From Pseudomonadota bacterium (GTDB lineage: Bacteria > Pseudomonadota > Gammaproteobacteria > Burkholderiales > Burkholderiaceae_B): a stretch of DNA of 7,435 nt. A model generated the notes under the pieces. The model searched no databases. It was not told the DNA's origin and saw nothing but the letters and a program-made list of their open reading frames with translations. Of the stretch, positions 1 through 4,978 are shown piece by piece; position 1 is the first letter of the stretch, and every line of letters begins with the position of its first letter. The position numbers were made by a program, and so were the translations under genes. Location: NCBI GenBank assembly GCA_023437255.1, contig JAEZGR010000304.1, positions 1 to 7,435 on the forward strand, read 5' to 3'.

Positions 1-2312
1 CCGGGTGACGCCTCGCCGGCCGAAATGCGCACATGGCTGATCACGGCGCCGCCCTTTTGGGCCAGACCGGTGACATCCAGCACAGAAGCGGCACGCCCTT
101 CAAGATTGGCCGCCATCGACACAATCGCGCCGATGGTGACCACCCCTGTTCCCCCCACGCCCACGACCAGTACGCTGCTGTCGCGCGGCGCAAGGTCTTT
201 CGGCTCGGGTAGTCGATCCAGCAGGGCGTTCAATCGCGCACGGTGAGAATCGGACACGGTGTTCTTGCCCTTGCGGGGTGTCGCGCCTTCGACCGATACA
301 AAGCTGGGGCAAAAGCCATCGGCGCAGGTGTAATCCTTGTTGCATGATGACTGGTCGATGGCACGTTTGCGCCCGAACGGGGTTTCGACGGGTACGATCG
401 AGAGGCAGTTCGATTGCACGCCGCAATCGCCGCAGCCCTCGCAAACGGCGGTATTGATGAACAGGCGGCGCGACGGCTCGGGCATTTCCTTTTTCTTGCG
501 CCGACGGCGCTTCTCCGCGGCACAGGTCTGGTCGTGAATCAATACGGTCACGCCCTTCATTTCACGCAGATCGCGTTGCACGGCGTCGAGTTCGCGGCGA
601 TGGTGAACCCGCACGCCCGCCGGGAGCGTGACGCCACGGTAGCGTTCCGGCTCATCGGTGGTCACCACCACATGGCGGGCGCCTTCTCCCAACAGCTGCT
701 GGCACAGGCCCGGAACGGATATCGGCCCGTCGACCGGCTGACCGCCCGTCATGGCCACTGCGTCGTTGAAGAGGATCTTGTAGGTCATGTCGACCTTGGC
801 GGCAACCGCCTGCCGAATGGCCAGCAGCCCCGAGTGAAAGTAGGTGCCTTCACCCATGTTCTGGAAGACGTGGCCGCTGTCCACGAACGTATTCAGGCCG
901 ACCCAGTCCACGCCTTCGCCGCCCATCTGTGTCAGCCCCGACGTACTGCGGTTCATCCACGTGGCCATGTAATGGCAGCCGACGCCGCCCATTGCGTGGC
1001 TGCCTTCAGGCACGCGGGTCGACGTGCTGTGCGGGCACCCGGAACAGAAGTAGGGGCGGCGCAGGGTGATGTCCTGAGGAACCGGCGCTGCCTGTGGAGC
1101 CAGGTGGGGCAGGCGAAGCTGGATGGCTTGCTCCAGCCACGTCCGAAGCGCTTTGGCCACAAGCGAGGGCGAGAGTTGGCCGGCGCCCGGCACAAGCACG
1201 GTGTTATCCGTACCGCGCTTGCCATGTACGGTGGGGCGCTGCGCGGCGTTATAGAAGTAGTCCTTGACCTGGTCTTCGACCATCGGGTCCTTTTCCTCGA
1301 CGATCAGAATATGGTCCAGGCCGCGTGCAAAGGAGGCGAGGGTATCGGTACACAGCGGCCACACCAGGCCGATCTGCAGATGCCGGATCTCGGGCAGCGC
1401 CACATGCTCGTCGCATAGCCGGCCCAGTACGTCGTTCACGTCGAGCGTGGCCTTGCCCACGCTGATGATGCCCAGCTTCGCCTGCGGCGCGGGCACCAGC
1501 AGGCGATCCAGAGAATGCGTGCGGGCGAACAGCCGCACCGCCTCGAGACGCTGTTCCATGCGTTCTTCGATCGCGGGGGTCAGGAATTCGCGGGCGCTGT
1601 ATTCGCGGCGATGCAGAAGCAACGCTTCGGCGGGCATCTCGAAGCCGGGCACTGTGGCCGGCACGAAACTGCGACCGCTCTCGACGGTTTCGGTAATGGC
1701 CTTGAAAGCGACCCATGCGCCCGAGAAGCGGGACAGCGACCAGCCCCACAGGCCGAAGTGCTCGTAGTCTTCGATACAGGCCGGGTGGATGACCGGAATG
1801 CGCCACGAGGCCAGGGTTGCGTCGCTGGCGTGCGGGATCGAGGAGGAGGCGGCCGTGTGGTCGTCGCCCACGACCAGCAGCACGCCGCCGTTACGTGATG
1901 CTCCAGCGGCATTGCCGTGATGCAGGGCGTCGCCGGCACGGTCGACGCCTGGCCCCTTGCCGTACCACATGCCAAACACGCCATCCACTTTGCGTTGGGG
2001 GTGCAGGCCCGCCTGTTGGGACCCCATGACCATTGTCGCGGCCAGGTCTTCGTTGATGGCCGGCACAAAGCGGATGTCATGGGCGTCGAGCGCCTTCTGC
2101 GCACGCCACATGGTCTGGTCGACCCCGCCCAGCGGGGATCCGCGGTAGCCGCTCACGAAGCCCGCGGTATTCAAACCGCGTTCCCGATCGCGCCGTCTTT
2201 GCGCCAGCAGCATGCGCACGAGCGCCTGCGTGCCGGTCAGAAATATGCGCTCGCCCTGCACGGTGAGGTTGTCGTCGAGCCGGTATTCACGGGGTTTTGG
2301 GTTTGCTGCCAT
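1..2312 (-). CDS. Fused indolepyruvate ferredoxin oxidoreductase (IorA/IorB-type), 3' end cut by window edge
   Basis: Thiamine-diphosphate (TPP) and iron-sulfur 2-oxoacid oxidoreductase expected to convert aryl-pyruvates (indolepyruvate, phenylpyruvate), made by transamination of aromatic amino acids, to aryl-acetyl-CoA in the cytoplasm. Seen in the translation: N-terminal TPP/pyrimidine domain with GYRGSPLGG (residues 55-63); C-terminal TPP domain with FCSGCPH (about 422-428), GGVGCHYMA (about 442-450) and the metal/TPP-type NDAVAMTGGQ (516-525); an Fe-S segment with C624, C627, C630, C636 and then C657, C663, C668; and the start of the gamma domain with GVGGTGVVT (718-726) and a following GLAQKGG motif. 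The 770 codons present are open, with no stop. Family members with alpha and gamma parts fused run to roughly 1,150-1,200 residues, so about a third is missing to the left. The ATG at 2312 is favoured because AAGGAGG (2319-2325, minus strand) lies six bases upstream and an in-frame TGA follows the next upstream ATG. It is divergent from an Lrp-type regulator. Substrate range is inferred from the family. Confidence 0.93.
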   Translation of the reverse strand, partial: MAANPKPREYRLDDNLTVQGERIFLTGTQALVRMLLAQRRRDRERGLNTAGFVSGYRGSPLGGVDQTMWRAQKALDAHDIRFVPAINEDLAATMVMGSQQAGLHPQRKVDGVFGMWYGKGPGVDRAGDALHHGNAAGASRNGGVLLVVGDDHTAASSSIPHASDATLASWRIPVIHPACIEDYEHFGLWGWSLSRFSGAWVAFKAITETVESGRSFVPATVPGFEMPAEALLLHRREYSAREFLTPAIEERMEQRLEAVRLFARTHSLDRLLVPAPQAKLGIISVGKATLDVNDVLGRLCDEHVALPEIRHLQIGLVWPLCTDTLASFARGLDHILIVEEKDPMVEDQVKDYFYNAAQRPTVHGKRGTDNTVLVPGAGQLSPSLVAKALRTWLEQAIQLRLPHLAPQAAPVPQDITLRRPYFCSGCPHSTSTRVPEGSHAMGGVGCHYMATWMNRSTSGLTQMGGEGVDWVGLNTFVDSGHVFQNMGEGTYFHSGLLAIRQAVAAKVDMTYKILFNDAVAMTGGQPVDGPISVPGLCQQLLGEGARHVVVTTDEPERYRGVTLPAGVRVHHRRELDAVQRDLREMKGVTVLIHDQTCAAEKRRRRKKKEMPEPSRRLFINTAVCEGCGDCGVQSNCLSIVPVETPFGRKRAIDQSSCNKDYTCADGFCPSFVSVEGATPRKGKNTVSDSHRARLNALLDRLPEPKDLAPRDSSVLVVGVGGTGVVTIGAIVSMAANLEGRAASVLDVTGLAQKGGAVISHVRISAGEASP

Positions 2313-2337
2313 GATGATCCTCCTTCACCCCATGATA

Positions 2338-2353
2338 GGTAGGGTTGGCTACC
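2338..2353. promoter_or_regulatory. Inverted repeat GGTAG-N6-CTACC, possible operator
   Basis: Perfect 5-bp arms (2338-2342 and 2349-2353) flank a 6-bp spacer. It lies directly upstream of the weak minus-strand -10-like TATCAT of the oxidoreductase gene. That is a position where a bound Lrp-type protein could activate or block transcription. The arms are short, so chance occurrence is possible; function is inference. Confidence 0.3.
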
Positions 2354-2388
2354 CGTTCATTGCGTATTGATGTCGTAGAATCCCTTTA

Positions 2389-2410
2389 AATCGAAATGAA
2401 TGTTTCGTTT
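2389..2410. promoter_or_regulatory. Inverted repeat centred on CGAAA-N6-TTTCG, possible autoregulatory operator
   Basis: Perfect 5-bp arms (2392-2396 and 2403-2407) flank a 6-bp spacer. After one mismatch on each side, two further A/T pairs extend the dyad to 22 bp. A+T-rich dyads of about this size are typical of Lrp/AsnC-family sites. It lies just downstream of the TAGAAT -10 candidate and just upstream of the GTG start of the regulator, a position that suits self-repression. Binding by the adjacent regulator is inferred. Confidence 0.4.
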
Positions 2411-2421
2411 GTGAGGGAAAC

Positions 2422-2880
2422 GTGGACAAAATTGATCTGCGCATACTCAATGCGCTGCAGGCCGACGGGCGCACCTCGGCACAACAGGTGTCGGAGAAGG
2501 TCGGCTTGTCAGCGGCGCCGGTGTGGCGGCGCATCAAGGCGCTCGAGTCCGCACGCGTGATTCAGGGCTATCACGCCCGCGTCGATCGCCATAAGGTCGG
2601 GCTCGGGGCTTGCATGTTCACGCAGATCAGTCTCGAGCGGCATTCCGCCGAGGTGGTCGAAAACTTTGAACGCGCGGTGATGAACACGCCCGAGATCATG
2701 GAGTGCCACGTTGTCACGGGCGATTCCGATTTTCTGCTGAAAATCCTGGTGGAAAGCCCCGAGGCTTACGACGCTTTTCTCCACCGGTTTTTGTTCAATC
2801 TGCCGGGGGTCAGGCAGACACGGACCATCGTGGCGTTACGGGAGATCAAGCACGAGACCCGCCTGCCAATCAAGGATTGA
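2422..2880 (+). CDS. Lrp/AsnC-family transcriptional regulator
   Basis: A 152-residue DNA-binding regulator, the usual Lrp/AsnC size. The N-terminal winged helix-turn-helix spans about residues 2-60: it begins with DKIDLRILNALQADGR, and LSAAPVWRRIKALE (29-42) forms the recognition-helix region. The C-terminal RAM (ligand-binding and oligomerisation) domain spans about 66-145, with the conserved VVTGDSDFLLKI stretch (97-108) and LPGV (127-130). The start is GTG at 2422, with GAGGG (2413-2417) four bases upstream. Family members bind amino acids or related small molecules and often control the neighbouring divergent gene. Here that is an indolepyruvate oxidoreductase, so an aromatic amino acid or aryl-pyruvate effector and self-regulation through the intergenic dyads are reasonable inferences. 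The effector cannot be read from sequence. The stop codon lies inside the first copy of a tandem repeat. Confidence 0.93.
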   Translation: MDKIDLRILNALQADGRTSAQQVSEKVGLSAAPVWRRIKALESARVIQGYHARVDRHKVGLGACMFTQISLERHSAEVVENFERAVMNTPEIMECHVVTGDSDFLLKILVESPEAYDAFLHRFLFNLPGVRQTRTIVALREIKHETRLPIKD

Positions 2881-2950
2881 CGCAGCGTTCGAAGATTGAC
2901 GCAGCATTTGAAGATCGACGCAGCATTTGAAGATTGACCCAGCGTTACAC
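2875..2950 (+). repeat. Tandem repeat: four copies of a 19-bp unit
   Basis: Consensus GATTGACGCAGCATTTGAA. Copies start at 2875, 2894, 2913 and 2932, with two, zero, one and five mismatches. Copy 1 contains the stop codon of the Lrp-type gene, so the array grew from, or into, the 3' end of that gene. The last copy ends 23 bases before the lipoprotein ATG. There are no spacers between units, so this is not a CRISPR array. TTGAC-like -35 hexamers recur every 19 bases, but none has a good -10 box 16-18 bases downstream. Possible roles are a protein-binding array, an RNA element in the lipoprotein leader, or simple slippage expansion. Confidence 0.85.
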
Positions 2951-2973
2951 GACAAGAGCCAGGAGTTGTGACC

Positions 2974-3462
2974 ATGTCGAAACCGTCATTGCGCGCAGGC
3001 CGTTTTCTTGCGCTGACTCTAATTGCCGTACTGGCGGGCTGCGCTGCGCCCCGGCCCGAACGCGCACCAGAGCGCCCCGATACCAGTTGCAAAGCGGCCG
3101 CGCCGGGAGACAGTCTGGTGGGCAACTGGCTGAGCGTTCGCCGCGAATCGGGCGTGGCAGGAGAACTGCGCAGTTTTTTTGCCCTTCAGGCCGACGGCAC
3201 CATGAACTACGCCGAACAATTGCGACGCCCGAAGCACCCGCCGCAAGGGCTCGCCGAAACCGGCTGCTGGCATCGCGAGGGCAGCACGCTCGTGTTGCGC
3301 ACGGTGGAATCGAACGGATCACCGGTCGATCTGGACGACCCCATTTACGTGAATCGCTACCAGATCACGCGCGAGTCTGTAGAGCGGCTGGGGCTGACCA
3401 CGCCCGACGGCGCCAGGATTGACGCCCGGCGCATGCCGCCCGATTATCGACTCGCCTGGTGA
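2974..3462 (+). CDS. Small predicted lipoprotein of unknown function
   Basis: A 162-residue protein with a clear type II signal peptide: basic N-region (SLRAGR, 5-10), hydrophobic segment (11-21) and lipobox LAGC with the lipidated cysteine at 23. Ala at position +2 predicts sorting to the outer membrane by the Lol rule known from enterobacteria. A charged, proline-rich linker (24-36) follows, then a compact domain beginning LVGNW (48-52). The G-x-W and the later GCWHREGSTLVLRT (97-110) faintly recall lipocalin-like beta-barrels, but I do not recognise the family. C39 and C98 could form a periplasmic disulfide. ATG 2974 is preferred over the in-frame GTG at 2968, because AGGAG (2961-2965) is eight bases from the ATG but only two from the GTG. 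It is 93 bases downstream of the Lrp-type gene on the same strand, and its stop directly abuts the gltX stop. Confidence 0.82.
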   Translation: MSKPSLRAGRFLALTLIAVLAGCAAPRPERAPERPDTSCKAAAPGDSLVGNWLSVRRESGVAGELRSFFALQADGTMNYAEQLRRPKHPPQGLAETGCWHREGSTLVLRTVESNGSPVDLDDPIYVNRYQITRESVERLGLTTPDGARIDARRMPPDYRLAW

Positions 3463-4878
3463 TCAGGCGCGAGGCGCCACGGCATCGAGGCGCTCGAGCA
3501 CACGCTCGCGGCCGAGAATGGCCAGCACGGGGCCGATAGACGGCGTCTGCTTGTGACCGGTCACCACGATGCGGAGGGGAATGCCCAATTTTGGCATCTT
3601 CACGCCGTGGGTGGTCAGCAGCGACTTGATCAAAGCGTCGATGGCGTCGGCTGTCCATTCGGGAAGGGCGCGGGCCTGAGCGGCGAAATCTGCAAGCAGG
3701 GTGTGCGCGAGGTCGTCGACATGGGCTTGGAAGAGCTCGGTGTCGGCCGGCGTGTACGGTTGGCAAAACAGCATCGCGCCCTCGGCGAGTTCGTTCAGCG
3801 TTTCGGCGCGATCCTTGAGCAGGCCCATGACGGCGCCCAGATCGACGGCCTGCGGATCACCGCCCAGATCGGCAATGCGCGGTGCCACCCGGCGTGCCAA
3901 GTCTTCGTCGGATGAGTTCTTGATGTAGTGCGCGTTCACCCAATTGAGCTTTTTTGGGTCCCATTGCGCGGCGGACTTGGTGAGCGTGGTTGCATCGAAC
4001 CATTCGATGAGCTGTTCACGGCTGAAGAGCTCGTCGTTGCCGTGGCTCCATCCCAGGCGGGCCAGGTAATTGATCATGGCGTCTGGCAGATAGCCTGCCT
4101 TGTCGTATTCCATGACGCTGACCGCACCGTGCCGCTTCGACAGCTTTTCGCCGTCGGGCCCGAGGATCATGGGCACGTGGCCGTACACCGGCGGCTGCGC
4201 GCCAAGCGCGCGCAGAATGTTGATCTGACGCGGGGTGTTGTTGACGTGGTCGTCGCCGCGGATCACATGGGTGATACGCATGTCCCAGTCGTCGACTACC
4301 ACACAGAAATTGTAGGTGGGCGTGCCGTCGGGGCGCGCAATGATCAGGTCGTCGAGCTCGCCGTTATCAAAGCTGATCGGGCCCTTGACCAGATCGTTCC
4401 ATCCGGTCACGCCGTCTTGTGGGTTTCGAAAGCGCACCACGGGTGAGCGGCCGGCCGGAACGGGCGGCAGGGTCTTGCCGGGTTCCGGGCGCCATGTGCC
4501 GTCGTAGCGTGGTTTCAGGCCGACCGCGCGGGCCTTTTCTCGCATGGCCTCGACTTCTTCAGGCGTGCAGTAGCAGTGATACGCAGTGCCTTCCTCGAGC
4601 ATGCGCGCAATGACCTCGCGGTAGCGATCCATGCGGCGCATCTGGTAGAAGGGGCCTTCGTCGGGTGTCAGCCCCAGCCACTCCATGCCATCGAGAATGG
4701 CCTGTACGGCCTCGGGGGTCGAGCGTTCGAGGTCGGTGTCTTCGATGCGCAGCACGAAGGTGCCCTTGTGATGGCGCGCGTAAGCCCATGAAAACAGGGC
4801 GGTGCGGGCGCCTCCCAGGTGCAGGAAACCGGTGGGCGAAGGGGCAAATCGGGTGCGAACGGCTGTCTGTGTGGTCAT
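3463..4878 (-). CDS. gltX: Glutamate--tRNA ligase (GluRS)
   Basis: Charges tRNA-Glu with glutamate using ATP in the cytoplasm; an essential class I aminoacyl-tRNA synthetase. The protein has 471 residues, the normal length. Visible are the HIGH-type signature in [13 protein letters not shown] (11-23), the tRNA acceptor-stem and Rossmann region with [13 protein letters not shown] (206-218), the KMSKS-type KLSKRHG (245-251), and a helical anticodon-binding C-terminal half (about 320-471). In the zinc-finger region only the first pair, C102 and C104, is present. The later YDGTW segment carries W129 and P131 where the E. coli enzyme has Cys and His. The open frame extends to a TTG at 4926, but that codon has no ribosome binding site, and [11 protein letters not shown] at 4878 matches known GluRS N-termini. 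No strong Shine-Dalgarno precedes 4878 either. It is divergent from the PatZ-like gene and convergent with the lipoprotein gene. Confidence 0.97.
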   Translation of the reverse strand: MTTQTAVRTRFAPSPTGFLHLGGARTALFSWAYARHHKGTFVLRIEDTDLERSTPEAVQAILDGMEWLGLTPDEGPFYQMRRMDRYREVIARMLEEGTAYHCYCTPEEVEAMREKARAVGLKPRYDGTWRPEPGKTLPPVPAGRSPVVRFRNPQDGVTGWNDLVKGPISFDNGELDDLIIARPDGTPTYNFCVVVDDWDMRITHVIRGDDHVNNTPRQINILRALGAQPPVYGHVPMILGPDGEKLSKRHGAVSVMEYDKAGYLPDAMINYLARLGWSHGNDELFSREQLIEWFDATTLTKSAAQWDPKKLNWVNAHYIKNSSDEDLARRVAPRIADLGGDPQAVDLGAVMGLLKDRAETLNELAEGAMLFCQPYTPADTELFQAHVDDLAHTLLADFAAQARALPEWTADAIDALIKSLLTTHGVKMPKLGIPLRIVVTGHKQTPSIGPVLAILGRERVLERLDAVAPRA

Positions 4879-4919
4879 GGTATTGAAAAGGGCCGCGGCG
4901 TCGAAGCGTGACGGCAAGG

Positions 4920-4948
4920 TTGGCAAGGAGCTTCCGGTATTTTAGAGT
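4920..4948 (+). promoter_or_regulatory. Candidate sigma-70 promoter for the PatZ-like gene
   Basis: TTGGCA (4920-4925, five of six bases of the -35 consensus) is followed after exactly 17 bases by TAGAGT (4943-4948, four of six for -10). Transcription would start near 4955, giving a leader of about 24 bases with the AAAGGAAA ribosome binding site before ATG 4979. It overlaps the candidate gltX promoter on the opposite strand. Prediction only. Confidence 0.45.
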
Positions 4949-4967
4949 AAGCGCGGTAGCACCAATA
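4939..4967 (-). promoter_or_regulatory. Candidate gltX promoter
   Basis: On the minus strand TAAAAT (complement of 4939-4944) matches five of six -10 bases. Upstream are TATTGG (complement of 4962-4967) at 17-bp spacing or TTGGTG (complement of 4960-4965) at a short 15-bp spacing; both -35 matches are imperfect. The RNA would begin near 4932, leaving a leader of about 54 bases before ATG 4878. Prediction only. Confidence 0.4.
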
Positions 4968-4978
4968 AAAAGGAAACC

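Larger units (their letters stand above)
2313..2421. promoter_or_regulatory. Divergent intergenic control region between the oxidoreductase and the Lrp-type gene
   Basis: These 109 bases must hold the promoters of both divergent genes. For the plus-strand regulator, TAGAAT at 2376-2381 matches five of six bases of a sigma-70 -10 box, but no good -35 box lies 16-18 bases upstream. For the minus strand, the only sequence of TANNNT form is TATCAT (complement of 2332-2337). It would start RNA almost at the ribosome binding site, so the oxidoreductase promoter remains unclear. A. The region is more A+T-rich than the flanking genes around 2360-2410. Two short inverted repeats, listed separately, are the likely operator candidates. 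Ribosome binding sites are AAGGAGG (minus, 2319-2325) and GAGGG (plus, 2413-2417). Confidence 0.5.

Noticed and set aside
414..1418. 334-codon open frame on the plus strand
   Set aside because: It lies wholly opposite the oxidoreductase, whose motifs are unmistakable in the minus-strand frame. The plus-strand translation has no recognisable domain. Long antisense frames are common in G+C-rich genes.
1249..2104. Minus-strand open frames of 174-185 codons
   Set aside because: They are out-of-frame readings of the oxidoreductase, arginine- and proline-rich, without motifs or ribosome binding sites.
2896..2939. Lipoprotein promoter using a TTGAC box of the repeat as -35
   Set aside because: No copy has a credible -10 sequence 16-18 bases downstream.
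2875..2950. Reading the 19-bp repeats as a CRISPR array
   Set aside because: Units are contiguous, with no unique spacers, and no cas genes are nearby.
2968..2973. GTG start two codons upstream of the lipoprotein ATG
   Set aside because: AGGAG is only two bases from the GTG but eight from the ATG, the better spacing.
4879..4926. 16-residue N-terminal extension of GltX from a TTG codon
   Set aside because: There is no Shine-Dalgarno before the TTG, and known GluRS proteins begin close to the TRFAPSPTG motif; ATG 4878 fits.
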